This document shows positions 1-5,722 of a stretch of DNA of 7,052 bases, piece after piece. Origin of the DNA: an uncultured Megamonas sp. (GTDB taxonomy: Bacteria > Bacillota > Negativicutes > Selenomonadales > Selenomonadaceae); NCBI GenBank assembly GCA_900554895.1, contig USIX01000117.1:1-7052 (forward strand), read 5' to 3'. The notes under the pieces were generated by a model that was given only the letters and a program-made list of their open reading frames with translations, ran no database searches and was not told where the DNA came from. The position numbers were made by a program, and so were the translations under genes. Within the stretch, counting starts at the first letter, position 1, and every line of letters starts with the position of its first letter.

Positions 1-56
1 AGAGGCCGAAAGTACTTGCATGGAGACGTGCTGGGAGGATAGGAAGTTGCCGGTTT
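1..56 (+). rRNA. rrf: 5S ribosomal RNA, 3' part only
   Basis: The first bases read as the 3' half of a bacterial 5S rRNA: a CCGAAAGTAC segment, a GGAGAC turn, then CTGGGAGGATAGG and the closing GTTGCCGG. This order matches the loop E, helix IV/V and terminal helix I strand of 5S rRNA. The 5' half lies outside the window, so base pairing of helix I cannot be checked and the exact 3' end (about 53-57) is an estimate. A strong terminator follows at once, as expected for the last gene of an rRNA operon. Confidence 0.85.
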
Positions 57-70
57 GCTAATTTTGCCCG

Positions 71-129
71 AAGAGGATATAACTTTTACTGTTTCTGAAC
101 AAAACAGCAAAAGTTATATCCTCTTTTTT
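71..129 (+). terminator. Intrinsic terminator after 5S rRNA, long hairpin
   Basis: Bases 71-94 pair with 102-125. The stem has 24 positions with one A-C mismatch (88/108) and a 7-base loop (95-101), followed by a T-run at 124-129. The A-run expected for a fully bidirectional terminator is short. The apical part, CTGTTT-CTGA...AAACAG, recurs in the hairpin at 3707-3765. The melB-like start codon is only about 42 bases beyond the T-run. Confidence 0.9.
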
Positions 130-171
130 ATTTTATAAATTTATAAATGTTAATACAGAGGTGATTTTATT

Positions 172-1536
172 ATGGAAAAAATTTTATGGAAAGAAAAATT
201 TTCGTATGGCATAGGAGCCTATGGAAAAGATTTTGTGTATAATATGATATCTGCTTTTTTGATGATTTTTTATACAGATGTAGTAGGTGTATCATTGATT
301 TTTGTCAGTTCTTTATTTTTAGTTGTAAGAATTGCAGATGCCTTGTTAAATCCTTTTATGGGTTATCTGGTAGATAATACACATAGTAAATGGGGAAAGT
401 TCAGACCGTGGATTTTAGGCGGAACAATTATTAATTCAGTTATTTTGATAATGCTGTTTTTTAATCCAGCTGCTATTTTTCAGGGAATATTGATAAATAT
501 CTGGTGCGTGATTACTTATTTTCTTTGGAGTATAACGTATACATTAATGGATGTACCTTTCTGGGCAATGATACCTTCTTTTTCTGATGAAGCGAAAACG
601 AGAAATGAGATTTCCACTATTTCACGATTATTTGCTAATTTCGGTGGACAAATGATGTCGACGATAGGCTTGTTTGTTATTGCTTTTTTAGGTGTTAATA
701 TGGGTGGCAGTGTAAGTGATGGTTTCTTTCGTTTTGCATTGATTACAGCACTTATATTTAATATCTGCGAAATCGTATGTGTAAAAAATATCAGAGAACA
801 TATAGTTACCGCTAGTAAGAAAAAAATTAGTCTGTTTGAAATGCTGAATTTTTTGAGAAGTAATGACCAATTATTAGTTATAGTATGTATGACTGTTTTG
901 CAGCAAATTGCCGTATTTTTGTGGATTGGGATGAATATTTATTTTTTTAAATATGTTGTTTGTCATGAAGAATGGTTTGCTGTTTTCGGTATGGTGAATT
1001 TTGTTGTATCATCAATAGCATTGGTAATGTTTCCTGTTTTGGCGAACAGGTTTTCACGTAAATTTGTTTATATTTTATCGGCCATATGTTTAATATGCGG
1101 TTTATTGGGAATGTTTTGGGTAGGCGATACACTTGCAGCGGATATGATTGTGTTTTTTAGTATGGCGGCATTTTTCTGTTTCGGAAATGCTTTAGCCGGT
1201 GTTTTGACTACAGTAATGCTTGCGGATACGGTTGATTATGGAGAATATAAATGTCGATTGCGTAGTGAAGCAGTGGTTTTTTCTGTACAGACGTTTACTG
1301 TGAAATTTGGTTCAGCAATAGCCGGTTTTATCGGTGCTATGGTGCTGTCTTTAATAGGTTATGTTCCGAATGAGATGCAGTCGGCTGATACGGTATTGGG
1401 ACTTAGGATTATGATGTTTATAGCATCTTCATTATTGTTTATATTTATTTTATTTATATATCTTAAATTCTATAAGCTGAATGGAGATTTTTACAGGAAT
1501 GTATTAAAGGAATTGGCTATTAGAAAAAGATTATAA
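172..1536 (+). CDS. melB: MelB-type glycoside-pentoside-hexuronide (GPH) sugar symporter
   Basis: Cytoplasmic-membrane sugar transporter of 454 residues with about 12 hydrophobic segments, the usual length for the GPH family. It resembles enteric MelB along its whole length, as recalled: SYGIGAYGKD (11-20), RIADALLNP (53-61), DNTHSKWGKFRPW (68-80), YTLMDVPFW (123-131), ADTVDYGEYK (351-360), SVQTFTVKFGSA (371-382) and IGYVPN (395-400). Sugar-site residues corresponding to MelB D19, D124, R149 and K377 are kept as D20, D127, R152 and K378. MelB D55 is kept as D56, but D59 is N60 and N58 is L59, so cation coupling may differ. The start is ATG with AGAGGTG (157-163) seven to eight bases upstream. 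No alpha-galactosidase gene adjoins it, so melibiose is only one possible substrate. A LysR gene follows on the same strand and is a candidate regulator. No clear promoter is visible in the short leader. Confidence 0.88.
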   Translation: MEKILWKEKFSYGIGAYGKDFVYNMISAFLMIFYTDVVGVSLIFVSSLFLVVRIADALLNPFMGYLVDNTHSKWGKFRPWILGGTIINSVILIMLFFNPAAIFQGILINIWCVITYFLWSITYTLMDVPFWAMIPSFSDEAKTRNEISTISRLFANFGGQMMSTIGLFVIAFLGVNMGGSVSDGFFRFALITALIFNICEIVCVKNIREHIVTASKKKISLFEMLNFLRSNDQLLVIVCMTVLQQIAVFLWIGMNIYFFKYVVCHEEWFAVFGMVNFVVSSIALVMFPVLANRFSRKFVYILSAICLICGLLGMFWVGDTLAADMIVFFSMAAFFCFGNALAGVLTTVMLADTVDYGEYKCRLRSEAVVFSVQTFTVKFGSAIAGFIGAMVLSLIGYVPNEMQSADTVLGLRIMMFIASSLLFIFILFIYLKFYKLNGDFYRNVLKELAIRKRL

Positions 1537-1552
1537 AATAAAAATTTTATTT

Positions 1553-1582
1553 TTGTAGGCTGCTGTTTAAATGTAATATAAT
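1553..1582 (+). promoter_or_regulatory. Possible promoter for the LysR-type gene
   Basis: A consensus -10 hexamer TATAAT lies at 1577-1582. The best -35 candidate is the weak TTGTAG at 1553-1558, with an 18-base spacer. It would give a leader of about 55 bases before the ATG at 1647. The -10 is convincing; the -35 matches only three of six positions and A+T-rich DNA yields such sites by chance. Confidence 0.35.
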
Positions 1583-1646
1583 TAAAGTGTCATTTGTATT
1601 TTCTGTAAATATGCTGAAAAGATGAATTTTTTGAAGGTGGAAAAGA

Positions 1647-2549
1647 ATGAACACTAGATTTAAAACTTTTATAAAAGTGGCCGACAGCGGAAGTTTCAAT
1701 AAAGCAGCGGAAAATTTATATATTTCTGCTCCGGCTGTTATAAAGCAAATAAATTCTTTGGAAAAAGAAATTGATATTGAATTGTTTAAGCGGACAAATC
1801 AGGGTCTGACTTTGACGGAAGCGGGAAAATCTTTTTACGATGATGTAAAACATTTTTTAAATTATTTTGATAATGCAGTGAAAAAGGCAAAATTTGTTGA
1901 GTATAGAGAAAAGGGTTTTTTACGTATAGGTGTTTCTGTTATGACACCTGTTCAATGTATTCTGGAATTGTGGCCTCAAATATATAAATATCAGCCAGAT
2001 ATAAAATTTCAAATAATTCCATTTGAAAATAAACCGGAAATAGCCCGTGAAGGCGAAATGAATTTTGAACGTGATATAGATTTGACGGTGGGCATGATAG
2101 ATTACGATTTTCTTGCCGGACGAGGATGCAGTGCTACGTATCTTTTTGATGAACCGATTAGAATAGCTGTACCGAAACAGCATCGTCTGCATGAGAAGGA
2201 TAAACTTAATTTACAGGATTTATATGGAGAAAATCTGATGATTATAAAAGAAAACTGGAATGCAAGTATTGATAAACTGAGAGATTATTTGAAGAAAAAC
2301 TGCCCGCAGATAAATATTATAACTTTTGATTTTTACAGCGTGGAAGTATATAATCAGTGTGTTGGAGAAAATAATCTGATTTTGACGATTGACTATTGGA
2401 AAAATGTGCATCCGTTTATGAAGGTCATACCTGTAAAATGGAAATATGCGGTGCCTTTCGGTATTCTGCACGCTAAAAATCCATCTGAAAGGGTACAGAG
2501 ATTTTTGGGTGCTATAAAATATACAGTTAAGGATAGTAAGATAAAATAA
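1647..2549 (+). CDS. LysR-family transcriptional regulator
   Basis: DNA-binding regulator of 300 residues, typical for the LysR family. The N-terminal winged helix-turn-helix spans about residues 5-62: FIKVADSGSFNKAAENLYIS, then APAVIKQINSLEKEIDIELFKR and LTLTEAGKSFY. A linker helix follows, and the periplasmic-binding-protein-like effector domain runs from about residue 92 (LRIGVSV) to the end. The ATG has AAGGTGG (1634-1640) six bases upstream. It lies 110 bp downstream of the MelB-like gene on the same strand, with a possible own promoter between and its own terminator after. Many LysR regulators control a neighbouring gene, so the transporter is the obvious candidate target, but no clear T-N11-A operator could be picked out. 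The effector cannot be named from sequence. Confidence 0.92.
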   Translation: MNTRFKTFIKVADSGSFNKAAENLYISAPAVIKQINSLEKEIDIELFKRTNQGLTLTEAGKSFYDDVKHFLNYFDNAVKKAKFVEYREKGFLRIGVSVMTPVQCILELWPQIYKYQPDIKFQIIPFENKPEIAREGEMNFERDIDLTVGMIDYDFLAGRGCSATYLFDEPIRIAVPKQHRLHEKDKLNLQDLYGENLMIIKENWNASIDKLRDYLKKNCPQINIITFDFYSVEVYNQCVGENNLILTIDYWKNVHPFMKVIPVKWKYAVPFGILHAKNPSERVQRFLGAIKYTVKDSKIK

Positions 2550-2580
2550 TTTCGTAATAACTAAATGTTAATATGTAATA

Positions 2581-2616
2581 AAAAAAAGAGACTTCATTTT
2601 GATGTCTCTTTTTTTT
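2581..2616 (+). terminator. Intrinsic terminator after the LysR-type gene
   Basis: Bases 2581-2592 (A-run plus AGAGAC) pair with 2604-2615. A single T-T mismatch (2593/2603), a short inner TCA/TGA stem and a TTT loop complete it. The T-run spans 2609-2616. The A-run on the other arm makes it usable from both directions. It ends 45 bases before the next start codon. Confidence 0.85.
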
Positions 2617-2660
2617 ATCATAATGGTAAATTAAAAGTTAAAAGAAAGGCTTGATTTTTT

Positions 2661-3056
2661 ATGATGATAAGCGAAATAGCAGAACAGACTAATGTTTCCA
2701 AATCTACTTTGCGTTATTACGAAAAAATCGGTTTAATACCGTCTGTACCACGAATAGGAAATGGCGTTCGCAGTTATGATGAAAAGTTTATAAGATGGAT
2801 AAAATTGATTCAGGATTTAAAAGATATGGGGATGTCTTTGGAAAATATATTAGATTATTTTAAATTAGCCAAAGCAGGAAAAGATACTTCACAAGTGCGT
2901 AAGAATTTATTGGTGAAAACACAGCAAATGTTAGTAGAAAAAATTATGATATTGCAAAAAATGTCCGATGATATTGATAAGCAGTTGGATAAATATGATG
3001 ATGTATTGTTGCCCAATACAGAAAATCTGATAAATCACTGGAATAATAATCGGTAA
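2661..3056 (+). CDS. MerR-family transcriptional regulator
   Basis: Regulator of 131 residues. The MerR winged helix-turn-helix fills about residues 2-70: ISEIAEQTNVSKSTLRYYEKIGLI, then VRSYDEKFIRWIKLIQDLKDMGMSLENI. A long dimerisation helix follows at about 82-115 (QVRKNLLVKTQQMLVEKIMILQKM). It resembles the AdhR/NmlR-like short MerR proteins that often sit beside redox genes, yet it contains no cysteine at all, so metal or thiol sensing of the classic kind is unlikely. The first ATG is preferred: AAAGG at 2645-2649 is 11 bases upstream, and 14 from the second ATG at 2664. It is followed after 21 bases by the flavodoxin gene, so the two form an operon, and that gene is its probable target. 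The effector is unknown. Confidence 0.9.
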   Translation: MMISEIAEQTNVSKSTLRYYEKIGLIPSVPRIGNGVRSYDEKFIRWIKLIQDLKDMGMSLENILDYFKLAKAGKDTSQVRKNLLVKTQQMLVEKIMILQKMSDDIDKQLDKYDDVLLPNTENLINHWNNNR

Positions 3057-3077
3057 GTACATAAAGGAGAATATTCG

Positions 3078-3677
3078 ATGAACAGAAGAGTTTTTATAAA
3101 GACAGTAGTAATGAGCGCGACCGCGGTATTTTTGAGCGGGTGCGGTTTAAATGTATTAAGCGGGCAAAGTCGGGAAGAACCGATGCAGAAAGTTATAAGT
3201 TCAGCCGGTATAGATAAAGCAAAAATTTTAGTGGTGTATTTTTCTTGGAGCGGAAATACAAGAAAAGTGGCTCAACAGATACAGTCGATGATTGGCTGTG
3301 ATATTTTTGAGTTGCAGCCGCAAAAAGCGTATCCGAAGGATTATGAAAGTACAAGGCAGAGGGCTCATGCAGAGCTGGATAATAATATTCATGTTGAAAT
3401 GGCGGGAAATATACCGGATTTAGCAAAATATGATATTGTATTTTTAGGTTATCCCGTGTGGGCGCACCGTGTGCCGCGTATTATAATTACAGCATTGGAA
3501 AATCCTGATTTTACAGGTAAGACGGTAATTCCGTTCTGTACAAGCGCAAGTTCGGATATAGAGGAAACTTTACCGGAAATTCAGGATAAATTTAAAAACA
3601 TCAACTGGAAAGAAGGTCTCACAGCTAATGATGAAGATGATATAAAGCCGTGGATTGACAAACAATTAAATATCTGA
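3078..3677 (+). CDS. Exported flavodoxin-like lipoprotein with Tat-type signal
   Basis: Predicted FMN-binding electron-transfer or quinone-reductase-like protein of 199 residues, resembling the Flavodoxin_4 type. The N-terminus, NRRVFIK (2-8), fits the twin-arginine consensus. A short hydrophobic stretch follows and then a lipobox, LSGC, with C22 as the lipidation site. A linker leads to the flavodoxin fold from about residue 49: ILVVYFSWSGNTRKVA (50-65) is the FMN-phosphate loop, YDIVFLGYPVWAHRVP (118-133) supplies aromatic flavin contacts, and PFCTSASSD (152-160) is the third loop. That loop lacks the glycines common in relatives. The Shine-Dalgarno AAAGGAGA (3063-3070) is seven bases from the ATG. 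Together this suggests export in folded, cofactor-loaded form and membrane anchoring outside the cytoplasm. The partner is unknown. It is cotranscribed with the MerR gene. Confidence 0.87.
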   Translation: MNRRVFIKTVVMSATAVFLSGCGLNVLSGQSREEPMQKVISSAGIDKAKILVVYFSWSGNTRKVAQQIQSMIGCDIFELQPQKAYPKDYESTRQRAHAELDNNIHVEMAGNIPDLAKYDIVFLGYPVWAHRVPRIIITALENPDFTGKTVIPFCTSASSDIEETLPEIQDKFKNINWKEGLTANDEDDIKPWIDKQLNI

Positions 3678-3705
3678 TAAGCTATCACAGGTAAATAAAT
3701 CGCCG

Positions 3706-3770
3706 AAAAAAGGCTATAGATTTTGCTGTTTCTGAGTTTCAAACAGCATGGTCTATAGCCTTTTTCGTTT
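3706..3770 (+). terminator. Long hairpin terminator or leader attenuator between flavodoxin and SMR genes
   Basis: Bases 3707-3731 pair with 3741-3765: 25 positions including two G-T pairs (3721/3751, 3722/3750) and one T-T mismatch (3723/3749), with a 9-base loop. The T-run 3761-3765 is interrupted by CG and then continues as TTT. The A-run on the left arm also permits reverse use. It begins 29 bases after the flavodoxin stop and ends just before the Shine-Dalgarno site of the SMR gene. Its apex repeats that of the hairpin at 71-129. Confidence 0.85.
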
Positions 3771-3784
3771 ATTAAAGTTATTTT

Positions 3785-3790
3785 AGGAGG
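3785..3790 (+). promoter_or_regulatory. Consensus Shine-Dalgarno site of the SMR operon
   Basis: AGGAGG lies seven bases before the ATG at 3798, a consensus ribosome binding site. It begins about 15 bases after the preceding hairpin, which leaves no room for a promoter between them. Confidence 0.8.
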
Positions 3791-3797
3791 TTTTATT

Positions 3798-4124
3798 ATG
3801 AATATCGGTTGGATAAAAATTTTAGGAGCTACTTTTTTTGAACTGATGTGGATTACAGGACTTAAATATGCGGAACTTCCTTGGGAATGGGCGGCAACAT
3901 GTCTGTCTATTTTGGGTTCAAGTTATTGTCTGATTACAGCAGGCAATACGCTTCCTGTTGGAACGGCATATTCCGTGTTTGTTGGGCTTAGTGCGATTGG
4001 TACTATTTTAGTGGAATTTTTAGGGTTCGGTTTATTGCCTACTTTTTGGCAGATGGTATTTATGATTACACTTATAGTCGGTGTAATCGGTCTTAAATTG
4101 TTGAATGAAAAAGTTGAAAGATGA
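3798..4124 (+). CDS. ykkC: SMR-family transporter subunit, YkkC-like
   Basis: Four-helix proton-coupled small multidrug resistance subunit of 108 residues, standard for the family. The essential membrane glutamate is E15 in FFELMWITGLK (13-23). LPVGTAYSVFVGL (52-64) and VGVIGLK (94-100) are the helix 3 and helix 4 signatures. By recall it is closest to Bacillus subtilis YkkC, one half of a heterodimer first described as a multidrug exporter and later linked to guanidinium export. Charged residues sit mainly at the N-terminus (K7) and C-terminus (KLLNEKVER), which suggests both ends are cytoplasmic. Its TGA stop overlaps the GAGG that serves the next gene, so the two are one operon and probably translationally coupled. 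No guanidine riboswitch was recognised upstream. Family assignment is firm; substrate is not. Confidence 0.9.
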   Translation: MNIGWIKILGATFFELMWITGLKYAELPWEWAATCLSILGSSYCLITAGNTLPVGTAYSVFVGLSAIGTILVEFLGFGLLPTFWQMVFMITLIVGVIGLKLLNEKVER

Positions 4125-4138
4125 GGTTATGATAAATT

Positions 4139-4471
4139 ATGGAATGGATTTTTGTTGTTGTTGCCGGTTTGTTGGAAGTTTTGAGTATTAATTATATGAA
4201 TAAATGGCAGATTATGAAGAAATTCGGCTTGAAAAAGTCATCACTGCTTATCGTGAAAATGATTTTGGCATTTGGCAGCAGTCTGGTCTTATTGAATTTG
4301 GCTTTAAATACTTTACCGATGAGCATTACATATGCCGTATGGTCAGGTATCGGTTCTGTAGGCGGTGTTGCCGTCAGTATTGTAAAATACGGTGAAAGTG
4401 CGAACTGGCGCAGACTTATGTGTATATGCCTGATTTTATTTTCCGTAGTGGGCTTAAAGCTCGTATCATAA
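4139..4471 (+). CDS. ykkD: SMR-family transporter subunit, YkkD-like partner
   Basis: Second SMR subunit, 110 residues, with E13 in AGLLEVLS (9-16), a helix 3 segment YAVWSGIGSVGG (65-76) and the terminal VVGLKLVS (103-110), close in pattern to B. subtilis YkkD. Two oddities stand out. The loop after helix 1 is longer than in YkkD as I recall it and lysine-rich (K22, K28, K29, K33, K34), and the usual PxGTAYAVW motif reads PMSITYAVW, so the conserved glycine is S62. Positive charge in loops 1 and 3 (RR at 91-92) points to an orientation opposite to that of its partner, as expected for an antiparallel heterodimer. The ATG lies 12 bases after GAGG (4123-4126), which overlaps the upstream stop. 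Its 3' end overlaps the convergent membrane-protein gene by 6 bp. Confidence 0.88.
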   Translation: MEWIFVVVAGLLEVLSINYMNKWQIMKKFGLKKSSLLIVKMILAFGSSLVLLNLALNTLPMSITYAVWSGIGSVGGVAVSIVKYGESANWRRLMCICLILFSVVGLKLVS

Positions 4472-5161
4472 AGACTGTTTTAAATTCGATAAGCTGTTTA
4501 AACGTGCTAGGGCGCGAATGTGCTTTAAAAATTTAAAATGACGATTTACCAGATTGATGAATTTGCCGGTAATTAAAGCTGAGATAATTGTACCGATACC
4601 AACACCGTTTAATTCACCGAAAAAGATAAAACATAAAATACAGGCTAAAATTATGAGTGTTACATCAAAATAAATTTTTACCGTACCGAATTTTATCTTC
4701 GGTTTTTTTATGGCAATGGCTAAAGCAAGTGCACGTACCACGCCTTCGCCGGGAACTACGATTACATTGGGAGCGACTTCGATGCAAATACCAATGGCCA
4801 AAATCATACAGCCGGTGATAAGTGAAATAAATTTGACGAGAAATGTTTCCGGCTGAAAGAATGAAAGCCAGTTCATACTTACGTCGATGAAAAAGCTGAA
4901 TAATATATTAGCAAAAATTTGGAGAAACTGAATTGGGTGGAAATCACGGCGCAGGATGATTATTTGGATGATGATGAAAAGTACGTTGAAAATAAATGTA
5001 GTCATGCCAAATGTATAATTGGTAAATTCTAAACTTAAAACATAGGGAACGGAAGAGATTTGCGAAGTACCCAAATCGCTTTTTGTAACAAAGGCAACAC
5101 CGAATGAATTTATGAAAATACCTAAAACAAAAAAGAAATATCGTAAGCATAGAATTTTCAT
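4466..5161 (-). CDS. YczE/YyaS/YitT-family integral membrane protein, function unknown
   Basis: Hydrophobic protein of 231 residues with roughly five to six membrane segments (about 8-27, 50-70, 78-96, 108-130, 163-182 and 186-206). Family-like motifs are GVAFVTKSDLGTSQISSVPY (21-40), VVPGEGVVRALA (135-146) and the GVGIGTIISALITGKFI region (186-202), with a basic C-terminal tail (HFKFLKHIRALAR) that is probably cytoplasmic. I place it in the broad YczE/YyaS/YitT group of uncharacterised membrane proteins; no biochemical activity can be assigned. Its ATG overlaps the TGA of the upstream MarR gene as ATGA (5158-5161), so translation is probably coupled and its expression should follow MarR control. 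The 3' end overlaps the SMR gene by 6 bp, with no terminator between. Confidence 0.8.
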   Translation of the reverse strand: MKILCLRYFFFVLGIFINSFGVAFVTKSDLGTSQISSVPYVLSLEFTNYTFGMTTFIFNVLFIIIQIIILRRDFHPIQFLQIFANILFSFFIDVSMNWLSFFQPETFLVKFISLITGCMILAIGICIEVAPNVIVVPGEGVVRALALAIAIKKPKIKFGTVKIYFDVTLIILACILCFIFFGELNGVGIGTIISALITGKFINLVNRHFKFLKHIRALARLNSLSNLKQSL

Positions 5162-5589
5162 TGCAGGTCTTCCTCCTCTAAATTCTGGATAATAACGGTC
5201 AGCGTTTGAAGAAACTGCTGTTTATTTCGCGGTGTTATATTTTTAAAAGCTTTATTATCAACGTTTGTGCAAATCTGTTTTACTTCCTGCGCAAGGTATT
5301 TTCCTTTTTCGGTAAGATAAATGGAATAGGCGCGTTTGTCAGCGGATTGATTTTTGCGGACGATTAAGTGCTGCTTTTCCATGCGGGACAACAGGCTGGT
5401 AATAGTGGATTTATCAAGCACATGGTCTCGGCTGATATCTTTTGCCATGGCGCCATTGTGTTCTAATAGATATTCCAGAATTTTCGGCTGTCCGGGCAGT
5501 AGATTTAGGTCATAAATTTTTTTTGTGATGATATTATTACTGTGATTAAAGGCTTTTAATAAAAGAAAATGTAATTCTTCGGTTAACAT
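5158..5589 (-). CDS. MarR-family transcriptional regulator
   Basis: Winged helix regulator of 143 residues, the usual MarR length. LLPGQPKILEYL (30-41) starts the DNA-binding domain. The recognition region is AKDISRDHVLDKSTITSLLSR (49-69), and the wing carries the DKR signature in SADKRAYSIYLTEKG (82-96). Flanking helices would form the dimer interface. There is one cysteine, C107, in the C-terminal helix and not at the N-terminal position used by OhrR-type peroxide sensors. The ATG has AGGAGG (5597-5602, minus strand) seven bases upstream. Its promoter holds a large palindrome over the -10 box, so autorepression is likely. The following membrane-protein gene overlaps it by four bases and is the probable effector gene; the divergent MFS gene could be a second target. 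The ligand is unknown. Confidence 0.92.
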   Translation of the reverse strand: MLTEELHFLLLKAFNHSNNIITKKIYDLNLLPGQPKILEYLLEHNGAMAKDISRDHVLDKSTITSLLSRMEKQHLIVRKNQSADKRAYSIYLTEKGKYLAQEVKQICTNVDNKAFKNITPRNKQQFLQTLTVIIQNLEEEDLQ

Positions 5590-5601
5590 TTTGTAGCCTC
5601 C

Positions 5602-5629
5602 TAATATAGTTTGATTTCAAACTATATTA
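5602..5629. promoter_or_regulatory. Perfect 13+13 bp palindrome, probable MarR operator
   Basis: TAATATAGTTTGA (5602-5614) and TCAAACTATATTA (5617-5629) are exact reverse complements separated by TT. The core TAGTTTGA-TT-TCAAACTA has the size and symmetry of MarR-dimer operators. It overlaps the -10 box (5626-5631) and the expected start point (about 5619) of the minus-strand promoter, and abuts the MarR Shine-Dalgarno site. Bound repressor would block RNA polymerase. Assignment to this MarR is inferred from position. Confidence 0.8.
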
Positions 5630-5654
5630 TAGCTTTATTTACGCAAAAATACAA
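5626..5654 (-). promoter_or_regulatory. Promoter of the MarR-membrane protein operon
   Basis: On the minus strand, TTGTAT (5649-5654) serves as the -35 and a consensus TATAAT (5626-5631) as the -10, with a 17-base spacer. Transcription would start near 5619, inside the palindrome, giving a leader of about 30 bases that carries the AGGAGG site. Confidence 0.75.
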
Positions 5655-5722
5655 TTTAAATATATTTATGTATATTTTCAGCAAAATTTTTGTAAAAATA
5701 TCTTAATAGCTTTACTAATTAC

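Noticed and set aside
133..148. Tandem TTATAAAT repeat before the MelB-like gene as a promoter or operator
   Set aside because: A TATAAA-like -10 is present but no -35 could be found at a workable distance; the repeat is low-complexity.
1535..1553. AAAATAAAA/TTTTATTTT inverted repeat just after the MelB-like gene as a terminator
   Set aside because: The stem is only A-T pairs with almost no loop; it would be too unstable, and such repeats are common in this A+T-rich DNA.
1569..1595. AAATG-N17-CATTT inverted repeat upstream of the LysR gene as a LysR operator
   Set aside because: Arms of five bases with a long spacer do not fit the T-N11-A pattern and could occur by chance.
3678..3797. Guanidine riboswitch upstream of the YkkC/YkkD-like pair
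   Set aside because: The only structure is the long terminator-like hairpin; the conserved guanidine-I core and the paired ACGR loops of guanidine-II are not seen.
4204..4395. Plus-strand open frame of 63 codons inside the second SMR gene
   Set aside because: It lies wholly within a well-supported gene in another frame and has no ribosome binding site of its own.
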